This document shows, one piece after another, positions 43,893 through 51,827 of a stretch of 64,000 nucleotides of DNA (position 1 is its first letter; every line of letters begins with the position of its first letter). A program made the position numbers and the translations under genes. A model generated the notes under the pieces. That model had not been told where the DNA came from, did not search any database, and saw only the letters and a list, made by a program, of their open reading frames with translations. Source of the stretch: PWXP01 sp040772845 (lineage in GTDB: Bacteria > Planctomycetota > Planctomycetia > Pirellulales > Thermoguttaceae); contig JAXGXG010000001.1 of NCBI GenBank assembly GCA_040772845.1, positions 6,324,001 through 6,388,000 of the forward strand. The letters are read 5' to 3'.

Positions 43893-44864
43893 TCAGCCCA
43901 TGATGATGATCGGCTGCGGCGTGAAACCAATGACGATGAACGCGAGCGTCAGCCAGCCGAGCAGAATACGGACGGGGCCCAACCGTGTCGAATCGTCCTG
44001 CGTCGGCGGATGCTTTGGTCCCATCGCGACGAGCAGCATGAGCATCAGCAGCCAGGGGCCGTAGAGCGTCAGGTTCGTTACGACCAGAAATGCTGCCCCG
44101 GCGAGTAGCAAGGTAGCGACCGGGTAGGCCTTCTTACGCAGCAGCGCATAAAGAACGTGGCCACCGTCGAGTTGCCCGATCGGAATGAGGTTCAAAGACG
44201 TCACCAGAAAGCCGGCCCACGCGGCGAACGCCATGGGGTGAACGACCATATTGTGGCCTTCGGAAGGCGGGCCCAGTACGAACTCTGCAAGCCACTGAAA
44301 GATCAGCGGAGTGCCGTATACTGTTCCGCTCGATTGAGTGGCGACGCCATACGTAGACCAGTGGAGCCCCACAATACAGAAGATCATGGTGGGCACGAGG
44401 CCGGCCAGCGGGCCGGTGATTCCGATGTCGAACAGGGCCTTCCGGTTACCAATGCGCGGGTCCATGGCGATGACCGCGCCCATGGTCCCCAGCGGCGAAA
44501 GGGGCATCGGGATGAAGAACGGGAAGCTGGCGTGGACGCCGTAGCGGCGCGCCTGCAGAAAATGGCCCATCTCATGAAAGATCAGGATGGTCATCAGCGG
44601 CAGTGCGAATCTCAGGCCATCCAGCACTAGTGCCTTCAAACCAGCGACGAGTCCGTAGCGCGCAGCGGCATCCAACCCCGCCGCGCCACCGCCTGCCAGA
44701 AGCGTGGTAAGGCAGGTTGCCACGAAGAGGACCAAGGGCAGGACCATCCGTCGCCGCTGCTCCCTGCGTACAGGGGGCTCTTGCACCACTTCGGCCAGGA
44801 TGGGCGCCTCGGAATCCGGGAACAGGTATTCCCGCTCGAATTGATCGATGTCATAAGGTCTCAT
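43893..44864 (-). CDS. site-2-type intramembrane metalloprotease (M50 family)
   Basis: A 323-residue polytopic membrane protein from ATG 44864 (MRPYDIDQFEREYLFPD); in-frame upstream start at 44957 gives a Cys/Arg-rich stretch with no family likeness. The zinc motif is HEMGH in ILIFHEMGHFLQARR, and the second conserved block is NLIPIGQLDGGHVLYAL with the LDG aspartate. Between them is the IGITGPLAGLVPT segment. Site-2 proteases cut transmembrane regulators inside the bilayer; this EGY1/YdhB-like branch without a PDZ domain has no known substrate here. No ribosome binding site precedes the ATG; TACAAT lies 17-12 bases upstream of it, so the message may be leaderless. Confidence 0.88.
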   Translation of the reverse strand: MRPYDIDQFEREYLFPDSEAPILAEVVQEPPVRREQRRRMVLPLVLFVATCLTTLLAGGGAAGLDAAARYGLVAGLKALVLDGLRFALPLMTILIFHEMGHFLQARRYGVHASFPFFIPMPLSPLGTMGAVIAMDPRIGNRKALFDIGITGPLAGLVPTMIFCIVGLHWSTYGVATQSSGTVYGTPLIFQWLAEFVLGPPSEGHNMVVHPMAFAAWAGFLVTSLNLIPIGQLDGGHVLYALLRKKAYPVATLLLAGAAFLVVTNLTLYGPWLLMLMLLVAMGPKHPPTQDDSTRLGPVRILLGWLTLAFIVIGFTPQPIIIMG

Positions 44865-45242
44865 GAAGATAAGGTATTGTACGCACCTGCCGGGGCAAAT
44901 CCAAGGCCGTAATTGCCGAGGCGATCTCCTGCCAAGTGGTCGGTTCGTTACAGCCAATCCGATCGATCCAGATGGTTTTGGCGGTGTGTGTGGTTGTGTC
45001 CGGTGTAATGCGGCGGGGGGTGGGCAGGGAATGCGGCACAGAGCGATTGTGCGGGCAGAAAAGCGGTTTGGCTTTTTGACGGCCCTCAGAATGTGGCTTA
45101 TATTGAGGTGTGGCCTGAGTGCTAGACCTGCATGTACGCCACATCCGCCGATGTTTTGCCCCCCCAGAGGATCGTGGCCGTCATGTAGCCGGCCGGGGAG
45201 GGCTGTCGCCTCAGGACGTACCCACCCGCCACGGATGACACC
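44865..45242. other. divergent promoter region, no gene recognised
   Basis: About 380 bases between the site-2 protease and the S41 protease genes. A possible minus-strand -10 box (TACAAT) is read from 44876-44881. Nothing else was recognised. Confidence 0.45.
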
Positions 45243-46889
45243 ATGCTACGTTGGGTTTCCCAAGTCAGCCGGCGCTATGTTTGGGCGCTAGCGACCCTTC
45301 TTCTTGCCTCACCGGCGGCCGTCGCGCCTGCTCAGCAAGCGACCACGATTGCGATCTCTCGCTATTCGTCCGATGTGGACCGCCTGTTGGAACAGGGGCT
45401 ACGTTTCGAACGTGAGGGACGGTGGGGAGAGGCTCTATCGCATTACGAAGAGGCGGTCCGCAAGTTCCCCGGCGATCAGTCGCTGCTGCGCCAGTTTGAA
45501 CTTGCCCGCATTCATTACGATCTTGGACGCCGGCTGGCCGACCGGAGCTTCAACGAGGCCGTCGTCCGGATGCCGTTGGAACGAGCCGTCGGTCTCTACG
45601 AGGAAGTGCTGCAGAAGATCGAAAGCCATTACGTCGAGAGCCCGCGCTGGCGGCAGCTTGTCGAGCATGGGATGCAGGGACTTCAGATCGCGATGGACGA
45701 TCCCGAGTTCGCTGCCCGCAATCTGACCGCGGCCGATCCGGGTTCGATCGAGGCATTTCGTCGCGAATTGGACAATCTGTTGGCTTCGCGCCCTGTGCAG
45801 AGCCGATACGAAGCGGCTTCGCTGGTTTCCGATGCGGCCCGACTGGGGGTGGTGCGGTTGAACGCGCCGCCGGCGGCCATTGTGCTGGAATTCCTTTGTG
45901 GCGCGACGAACTCCCTCGATACGTACAGTGCCTACCTGACGTCGGATCAACTCGGTGAGGTCTATGCCCAGATCGACGGAAACTTCGTCGGGCTTGGGAT
46001 CGAACTGAAAATGGACAATGGTCAACTGCTGATCGTCCGCGTTATCAGCGGGAGCCCGGCGCAGGAGGCCGGCCTGAAGGCAGGCGATTCCATTGCGATG
46101 GTCGATGGCCGCTCGATTGCCGGACTGAATACCGACCAGGCAGCCAACCTGCTGCTGGGAGAAGAGGGAAGCACGGTCGTTATCTCGGTAGTCACTCCGG
46201 GCCAGCCTGCTCGCGAGTTGTATGTCCGCCGGCGCCGCGTAGACATCCCCAGTGTCGATGGCGTCAAGATGTTGGACACGGAGCAGGGAGTTGCCTATCT
46301 TCAGATCAACTGTTTCCAGAAGTCCACTGCCCGCGATTTGGAAACCGCCCTTTGGCAGCTTCACCGGCAGGGGATGCGACGGTTGATTATCGACCTGCGG
46401 GGCAATCCGGGAGGACTCTTGACCACGGCCGTGGACGCGGCCGACCTGTTTCTCGACCGCGGATTGATCGTCTCCACACGCGGCCGCAACACGGAAGAGG
46501 ATTTCACCTATACGGCTCGGACCAGCGGTACCTGGAGTGTTCCGCTGGTTGTCCTCATCGATGCGAACAGCGCCAGCGCGGCGGAAATCTTCGCCGGAGC
46601 GATTCGCGATCACCGCCGCGGCACCCTGGTTGGATGCCGCACCTACGGCAAAGGTTCCGTGCAGGGGATCTTTCCGCTTAGCATCGTCGGTTCGGGGATT
46701 CGCCTGACTACGGCTCGCTTCTATTCTCCTACGGGCCGACCGTTCAACCGTATCGGGGTCGAGCCGGATGTGGCCGTGCATACGACGGCTCGGCCGGTGG
46801 AAGGGCAGGTTGCCAGCCACTCCGACCGCCGCGACTCGGTGCTCGATGCAGGCATGGGAGTGGCTCAACGCATCGGAACGCCACGGTAG
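45243..46889 (+). CDS. S41-family C-terminal processing peptidase
   Basis: A 548-residue exported serine protease. The signal peptide is in the first 32 residues (ALATLLLASPAAVAPA). Residues about 38-110 hold a tetratricopeptide-like pair of helices (FEREGRWGEALSHYEEAVRK), an unusual N-terminal addition. The PDZ domain (GLGIELKMDNGQLLIVRV to about 325) is followed by the catalytic core: LRGNPGG, then Ser445 in NSASAAE and Lys470 in TYGKGSVQ, the Ser-Lys dyad. Enzymes of this type trim C-terminal tails of periplasmic proteins. Ends with a poorly conserved tail. Expressed alone, divergent from the site-2 protease. Confidence 0.93.
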   Translation: MLRWVSQVSRRYVWALATLLLASPAAVAPAQQATTIAISRYSSDVDRLLEQGLRFEREGRWGEALSHYEEAVRKFPGDQSLLRQFELARIHYDLGRRLADRSFNEAVVRMPLERAVGLYEEVLQKIESHYVESPRWRQLVEHGMQGLQIAMDDPEFAARNLTAADPGSIEAFRRELDNLLASRPVQSRYEAASLVSDAARLGVVRLNAPPAAIVLEFLCGATNSLDTYSAYLTSDQLGEVYAQIDGNFVGLGIELKMDNGQLLIVRVISGSPAQEAGLKAGDSIAMVDGRSIAGLNTDQAANLLLGEEGSTVVISVVTPGQPARELYVRRRRVDIPSVDGVKMLDTEQGVAYLQINCFQKSTARDLETALWQLHRQGMRRLIIDLRGNPGGLLTTAVDAADLFLDRGLIVSTRGRNTEEDFTYTARTSGTWSVPLVVLIDANSASAAEIFAGAIRDHRRGTLVGCRTYGKGSVQGIFPLSIVGSGIRLTTARFYSPTGRPFNRIGVEPDVAVHTTARPVEGQVASHSDRRDSVLDAGMGVAQRIGTPR

Positions 46890-47041
46890 CAGACGCATCC
46901 CGCCCGGGGGTCGGCGAGAACCCTGCGCGGTGCAGAGGGTATTTCCTTGCTTGGGGGGTTGGCCGCCACCGCGGGCTTTCTAGAATACCTGTTAAGGTTT
47001 GCCGATTGCTGTCACGGCTGAATTGAAGGGAGGAACGTCTT

Positions 47042-48001
47042 ATGCTGACTGCAAGTCCGGAACGTGTTTTCGCCAGCATTACGCAGTGCATTGGGAATAC
47101 GCCACTGGTCCAACTACGCAGGTTGACGCACGACTGCCTGGCCCGGGTTGTGGCTAAGGTGGAGAACGTCAATCCGCTATGGAGTATCAAGGATCGGATT
47201 GCTGAGGCGATGATTGAGGCCGCGGAGAAAGACGGGCTGATTCGCGACGATACGGTGATCATCGAGGCCACCAGCGGCAATACGGGGATCGGGCTGGCAT
47301 ATGTCTGTGCCGCGCGGGGCTACCGGCTTGCGGTTGCGATGCCCGAGAGCATGACGGTCGAACGCCGGCGTATCCTGAAAGCCTTAGGGGCCGAAGTGAT
47401 CCTGACTCCTGCCGCCGAAGGCATGCCCGGCGCCGTCCGGAAAGCCGAGGAGTTGGTCCGCCAGAACGCGAACTACTTCATGCCGCAGCAGTTCAAGAAT
47501 CCGGCGAACCCGGAAGTCCATCGCCGAACGACGGCCGAAGAGATCTGGCGTGATACGGGCGGGCGCGTGGATGTGCTCGTTTGCGGCGTTGGGACAGGCG
47601 GCACAATCACGGGAGTGGGCGAGGTCCTGAAGTCGCGAAAGCCGGAGTTGCGCGTCGTTGCCGTCGAGCCGGCCGCCAGTCCGGTCATTTCTCAGCGTTT
47701 GGCCGGGGAGCCGTTGAAACCCGGGAAGCACAGCATTCAGGGAATTGGCGCCGGTTTCATTCCCGATGTGCTGAACGTGAGCATTATTGACGAGGTGATC
47801 CATGTCCAGGACGAGGATGCCCTGAACACGACGCGCGAGCTTGCCCGGCAGGAAGGTCTGATGTGCGGCATCAGCAGTGGGGCAGCCGCATGGGCCGCCC
47901 TGCAGGCGGCACACCGCGTGCAGTATGACGGGAAGACGATCGTCGTCATCCTGCCCGACCTTGGCGAACGCTACCTGTCCACCAAGCTCTTTCCAGAATA
48001 A
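47042..48001 (+). CDS. cysK: cysteine synthase (O-acetylserine sulfhydrylase)
   Basis: A 319-residue PLP enzyme that makes cysteine from O-acetylserine and sulfide. GGGAGG precedes ATG 47042. The PLP lysine is Lys50 in NPLWSIKDR, the substrate loop is EATSGNTGIGLA, and the phosphate-binding loop is GTGGTITG. Trp replaces the common Ser/Gly in NPL-S-S just before the lysine region. Length fits CysK. Its stop codon is only 7 bases from the stop of the convergent argJ, with no terminator hairpin between them. Confidence 0.93.
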   Translation: MLTASPERVFASITQCIGNTPLVQLRRLTHDCLARVVAKVENVNPLWSIKDRIAEAMIEAAEKDGLIRDDTVIIEATSGNTGIGLAYVCAARGYRLAVAMPESMTVERRRILKALGAEVILTPAAEGMPGAVRKAEELVRQNANYFMPQQFKNPANPEVHRRTTAEEIWRDTGGRVDVLVCGVGTGGTITGVGEVLKSRKPELRVVAVEPAASPVISQRLAGEPLKPGKHSIQGIGAGFIPDVLNVSIIDEVIHVQDEDALNTTRELARQEGLMCGISSGAAAWAALQAAHRVQYDGKTIVVILPDLGERYLSTKLFPE

Positions 48002-48008
48002 CGACCGC

Positions 48009-49208
48009 TCAGGTGTGGTAGTCGGCGTTGATGCGGATGTATTCCGCGGTCAGGTCGCATGTCCAGAATCGCGATGAGGCCGCCCCTTCGCTCAGCGACA
48101 GATCGACGTGGATCTCGTGCTCTTCACGCATCGACCGACTCACGGCTTCTGCGTCGAAGGCAACGGGGGCGCCGTTTTCATAGAGGAGCGTACCGTTGAG
48201 TTTCAGGCACAACCCGTCCGGGTTGAATGCGACACCTGCATAACCTGCCGCCGAAACGATCCGTCCCCAATTCGGATCGGCGCCGGCGATGGCCGTCTTC
48301 ACCAAGGGACTGTTGGCGATGGTGCGGGCAATGGCGTTCGCGTCGTCTCGATTGCGGCAGCCGGTCACGTCGATGGTAACGAGGTGGCCGGCGCCTTCGC
48401 CGTCGGCCGCGATGGCGCGGGCCAACTCTTCGCAAACCTCCTTGACGGCGGCGGCGAATGTGTCCCAGTCGGCGCCGGCGGGCGGCTGGTCCACCGCGGC
48501 GCCGTTGGCCAGCATGAGCATGGTGTCGTTCGTGCTGGTATGGCCTTCCACCGTCACACAGTTGAACGTCTCGTTGGCGACCGACTGGAGCAACTGCTGC
48601 GCTTGCTCCGGTTCCAAGGCGGCATCGGTCAGGACAACACACAGCATGGTCGCCATGTTCGGCCCGATCATCCCCGAACCCTTGGCCATGCCGACGATCC
48701 GAACCGTCTTTCCGCCAATCTTCACGCGCCGGCCGGCCAGCTTGTGCGACAGGTCGGTCGTCATCAGGCCGCGCGCCGCGGACATGAGGCAGGCTTCGGT
48801 TGCTCCCAACTTGACGAAGGCGGCGGATATGCCCTGCTCGATCTTATCCATCGGGAGAAACTCACCGATGATGCCGGTGGACAGGACCAGAACCTGCTGC
48901 GGCTCGGCCTGACAGAGGGCCGCGGCCATCTCGGCCATCCGTTTCGCGTCGGCCATACCGCGTTGGCCCGTGCAGGCGTTGGCGTTGCCGGAATTGGCCA
49001 CAATCGCGCGGATCGAACCGCTTGGCGTGCGCTGGCGATCGAGCGCAACCGGAGCTGCACAAATCCGGTTCTGCGTATAGACGCCGGCCCCCGTCGCCGG
49101 AGTCTCCGACATAAACAGTACAACGTCGGGTTTCGTCGGATCCTGCTTGATCCGACTATGAACCCCGGCCAAAACGAATCCCTTGGGAATTTCGATGCAG
49201 TTGCTCAA
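48009..49208 (-). CDS. argJ: bifunctional glutamate N-acetyltransferase / ornithine acetyltransferase
   Basis: A 399-residue self-cleaving enzyme of arginine synthesis that transfers the acetyl group between ornithine and glutamate. The N-terminus has TGAGVYTQNRICAAPV and ANSGNANACTG; the autoproteolysis site is in KGSGMIGPNMATMLCVV, between Ala186 and Thr187, with Thr187 becoming the nucleophile. The C-terminal block DPNWGRIVSAAGYAG is normal. Whether it is bi- or monofunctional cannot be decided from sequence. argC lies 92 bases upstream on the same strand, so they form an argCJ unit. Confidence 0.95.
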   Translation of the reverse strand: MSNCIEIPKGFVLAGVHSRIKQDPTKPDVVLFMSETPATGAGVYTQNRICAAPVALDRQRTPSGSIRAIVANSGNANACTGQRGMADAKRMAEMAAALCQAEPQQVLVLSTGIIGEFLPMDKIEQGISAAFVKLGATEACLMSAARGLMTTDLSHKLAGRRVKIGGKTVRIVGMAKGSGMIGPNMATMLCVVLTDAALEPEQAQQLLQSVANETFNCVTVEGHTSTNDTMLMLANGAAVDQPPAGADWDTFAAAVKEVCEELARAIAADGEGAGHLVTIDVTGCRNRDDANAIARTIANSPLVKTAIAGADPNWGRIVSAAGYAGVAFNPDGLCLKLNGTLLYENGAPVAFDAEAVSRSMREEHEIHVDLSLSEGAASSRFWTCDLTAEYIRINADYHT

Positions 49209-49246
49209 GGCACGACTTCTCGGTTGTCAGGTATCGGGCGATTTCA

Positions 49247-49277
49247 GATTTGAGATTTGAGATTTGAGATCTCAAAT
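49247..49277. repeat. heptamer repeat and palindrome between argJ and argC
   Basis: Three tandem copies of GATTTGA (49247-49267) run into a perfect 16-bp palindrome ATTTGAGATCTCAAAT (49262-49277). It is AT-rich against a GC-rich background. It could act as a hairpin in the argC-argJ message or be a genome-wide simple repeat. Confidence 0.7.
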
Positions 49278-49300
49278 TTGGGATTTCTCCAAGTCTCAAC

Positions 49301-50311
49301 TCACGCGAGGCCGGCGGCTTCGGGATGGCCGAACATGAGATTGAAGTTCTGAACGGCCGCGCCCGAGGCGCCTTTGATCAGGTTGTCGATGCAGCTTACG
49401 GTAATGACCTTCCCGCGGACAATACGCGCGGTGATGTCGCAGAAATTGGTTGTGGCAGAGTCTTTCGTGGCCGGCAGGCGTTCGACGACACGGACAAACG
49501 GCTCGTTCGCGTAGAAGCTGCTGAGTGTTTCGAGCAACTGCTGCTCCGTGACGCCATCGCGAGGCCGGCTGTACGTGGTGCTGAGGATTCCTCGGTCCAT
49601 CGGAACCAGATGCGGGGTGAAGAGGACCCCGGCCTTTTCGCCGGCTGCCCAACCCAGGTACTGGGCGATTTCCGGCGTATGCCGGTGCCGGCCCAGGTTG
49701 TAGGCGCACATGCTCTCGTTGCATTCGGGATAGTGGGAAAGCAGGGTCGGCGTACGGCCTGCACCGGTTACGCCACTCTTGGAATCGACCACGATATCGC
49801 TCGGATCGATGAGCCCTGCTTTCAGCAGCGGCGCCAAAGGAAGGATGGCGGACGTCGGATAGCAGCCGGGGTTCGCCACCAGCGGGGCCGAACGGATCTG
49901 CTCGCGGAACAACTCGGGCAGGCCGTAGGGCACTTTGCCCAGCCGGTCCGGATCCGGGTGCTTCTGGTTATACCATTCGGCAAAGACCTCGGCACTGTCC
50001 AGTCGGTAGTCCGCACTGAAGTCGATGACCCGAGCGCCGGCGTCCAGAAACTGCGGGGCGATCGAAGCACTGACGCCATGCGGCAGGCAGCAGAAGACGC
50101 ATTCGGCCCGAGCGGCCACTTCGGCGGGCGTCAACTTCTCTAGGCAAAGGTCCACTCTCCCCGTGAGTGAGGGATGAATCGATGCGATATGGGGGCGATT
50201 CTCCTGGATATCGCTAATGGCGACGATCTCGGCCGCCGGATGGCGGAGCAAGAGGCGAATCAATTCCAGTGCGGTATAGCCCGCACCACCAATAATTGCT
50301 ACTCGGGTCAT
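49301..50311 (-). CDS. argC: N-acetyl-gamma-glutamyl-phosphate reductase
   Basis: A 336-residue NADP-dependent reductase of arginine synthesis. Start ATG 50311 gives MTRVAIIGGAGYTALEL, the normal Rossmann start; an in-frame upstream start at 50353 adds 14 unlikely residues. The catalytic cysteine is Cys150 in ANPGCYPT, and the later HRHTPEI block with its active-site His and the C-terminal CIDNLIKGASGAA stretch are present. The ribosome binding site is weak. Divergent from the WXG100-like cluster; the 289 bases between (50312-50600) hold both promoters and no recognised gene. Confidence 0.95.
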   Translation of the reverse strand: MTRVAIIGGAGYTALELIRLLLRHPAAEIVAISDIQENRPHIASIHPSLTGRVDLCLEKLTPAEVAARAECVFCCLPHGVSASIAPQFLDAGARVIDFSADYRLDSAEVFAEWYNQKHPDPDRLGKVPYGLPELFREQIRSAPLVANPGCYPTSAILPLAPLLKAGLIDPSDIVVDSKSGVTGAGRTPTLLSHYPECNESMCAYNLGRHRHTPEIAQYLGWAAGEKAGVLFTPHLVPMDRGILSTTYSRPRDGVTEQQLLETLSSFYANEPFVRVVERLPATKDSATTNFCDITARIVRGKVITVSCIDNLIKGASGAAVQNFNLMFGHPEAAGLA

Positions 50312-50600
50312 GGTCACTGCTCGAATCAGAATGTGCCGAACAACGCAAACCAATCAGTGTACTAACTCCCGATTAGGGAATCCAGGGGGGACTCGAAATG
50401 TCATGGTGAAGCAACTGGCGAACAACCAGACTGCCCCTGTAGCGGGGGGGTTGCCGTGTCGGCAAAACGCGACTCCGCGGTGGAATGCGCATGGCATATC
50501 ACTGCGGTGGGGTATAATTGACTTACGGCTGATCGCGCGACGCCCCATTGCTTGGCGTCTCCGATTTGCCGTCGTTCGTGGTTCCATGAGGAGGGACGTC

Positions 50601-50873
50601 ATGGCGCAGGCCATTGTGGATCCGGGTGATCTACGGCGATTTGCCCGATCGCTCAAAAAGTTCAATGCAGACATGCAAGATCGGCTTACCGTGATGGGGG
50701 CCGAGTTGGCCGCGCTCGGAAAGACCTGGCGCGACCAGGAGCATCAGAAGTTCGCCGAAGAATTCGAGCATCACCTGAAGGTGATCAGCCGGTTCACCGA
50801 GGTGACCGAGCAGCATATCCCCTACCTCCTCCGCAAGGCGGAACTGATTGAGGAATATCTGCAACAGCGATAG
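50601..50873 (+). CDS. WXG100-like small helical protein, first of the cluster
   Basis: A 90-residue protein. GAGGAGGGA lies just before ATG 50601; an open frame runs upstream to 50310 but is not coding-like. The whole protein is two helices with a turn holding LGKTWRDQEHQKFAEEF: Trp at residue 46 followed by Arg-Asp, so W-x-D stands in for W-x-G, and the hydrophobic/acidic pattern after it (KFAEEFEHHL) is that of ESAT-6-like proteins. WXG100 proteins are about 100 residues, form helical-hairpin dimers, and are exported by type VII systems. No signal peptide is present, as expected. It opens a tightly packed four-gene unit with an FtsK/EccC-type ATPase. Confidence 0.78.
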   Translation: MAQAIVDPGDLRRFARSLKKFNADMQDRLTVMGAELAALGKTWRDQEHQKFAEEFEHHLKVISRFTEVTEQHIPYLLRKAELIEEYLQQR

Positions 50874-50890
50874 GCGGAGGAACGTCGTTT

Positions 50891-51523
50891 ATGGCCGGAC
50901 GCGCAAGAGTCACCTCACTCGCAGCACTGGATAGCTTCGCTGCGGCGGTGCGCGTCTTTCAGGACGAAGCGCAGCGGGCAATCGAAAGTGTCGAAATGAA
51001 CATCCGCGCAGCTTCCGACTGGACCCGGGGCGACCGCCGCGACTACTGGCGACGCCAGGCGAGACTGGCTGAGCAGAATCTGCACGAGGCCAAATTGAAC
51101 TTGCAGCGGTGCGAGACGTTCCGACGCATGGACGACTATCGACCGGCATGTGTAGACGAGAAGCGGCAGGTGGAACGTACCCGCCGGCGTCTGGAGTATT
51201 GTCGCGACCAGACCGAAGCCGTAAAGCACTGGTCGCGCGTGGTCGATCAGACCGTGTACGAAAGCGAAGGTGGAGTGAGCCCGCTGGTGCGATGGCTGGA
51301 GACCGACGCGGAGCGGGCGATGGCGGCGCTGAACCGGATCCGACGAACCTTGCATGAATACGTGGCCGTGGCGCCCGTTACCGACACGCTTCCGCCGGCA
51401 GCGAGTATGCCGGCCGAGCAGCCGTCCGCCGAAATCGGCGCCGATGGGCGGCAGCCGCCGAAGTTGCCGTCTGAATCGTCTTCAGCGGAGACGACCTCCA
51501 ATTCCGACGGGGAGACGACATGA
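50891..51523 (+). CDS. coiled-coil protein of the WXG100-like cluster
   Basis: A 210-residue protein starting 17 bases after the first gene, with GGAGGAA upstream. Residues about 8-155 are helical and strongly charged (FAAAVRVFQDEAQRAIESVE, then WRRQARLAEQNLHEAKLNLQ and VERTRRRLEYCRDQTEAVK), with three scattered cysteines. The last 50 residues are Pro/Ser/Thr/Glu-rich and probably disordered. It has no signal peptide or membrane segment. It could be a substrate, chaperone or partner of the small helical proteins; no family is recognised. Its stop overlaps the start of the next gene by ATGA. Confidence 0.7.
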   Translation: MAGRARVTSLAALDSFAAAVRVFQDEAQRAIESVEMNIRAASDWTRGDRRDYWRRQARLAEQNLHEAKLNLQRCETFRRMDDYRPACVDEKRQVERTRRRLEYCRDQTEAVKHWSRVVDQTVYESEGGVSPLVRWLETDAERAMAALNRIRRTLHEYVAVAPVTDTLPPAASMPAEQPSAEIGADGRQPPKLPSESSSAETTSNSDGETT

Positions 51524-51771
51524 GAGGTTGGGATATCGGCGGCAGTGCCGCACGCCTGGAAGAGGCTTACGAAACGCTGCAGCGGGTATGGCGCGACGTC
51601 TCCCAACACTGGAACGACCGTGCATCGGAGGAGTTTCGCGTACAGTACCTCGATCCCTTGGCGCCGGGCATGCGGCGGGCCCTCGATGCCATTGGCCGGG
51701 TCGATGAGGTCTTCACCCGGGCGCACGCCGCGCTTGCCGATAGGGAACGGGAGGGCGACGCAGCGGTGTAA
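51520..51771 (+). CDS. WXG100-like small helical protein, second of the cluster
   Basis: An 83-residue protein whose ATG overlaps the previous stop (ATGA), so translation is coupled. It has two helices around the turn SQHWNDRASEEFRVQYLDPL, where Trp-Asn-Asp replaces W-x-G and the SEEF pattern follows as in the first small protein. The start RGWDIGGSAARLEEAYETL is amphipathic. With the 90-residue protein it may form a heterodimer like EsxA-EsxB. The first residues before the helix (GWDIGG) are a recurring opening in such planctomycete proteins, as far as I recall. Confidence 0.72.
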   Translation: MRGWDIGGSAARLEEAYETLQRVWRDVSQHWNDRASEEFRVQYLDPLAPGMRRALDAIGRVDEVFTRAHAALADREREGDAAV

Positions 51772-51827
51772 CCGTGTAACGGGCCGGTCTCCGCCAGCGC
51801 CGCCGGACAATCGCCTCTTACCTCCGA

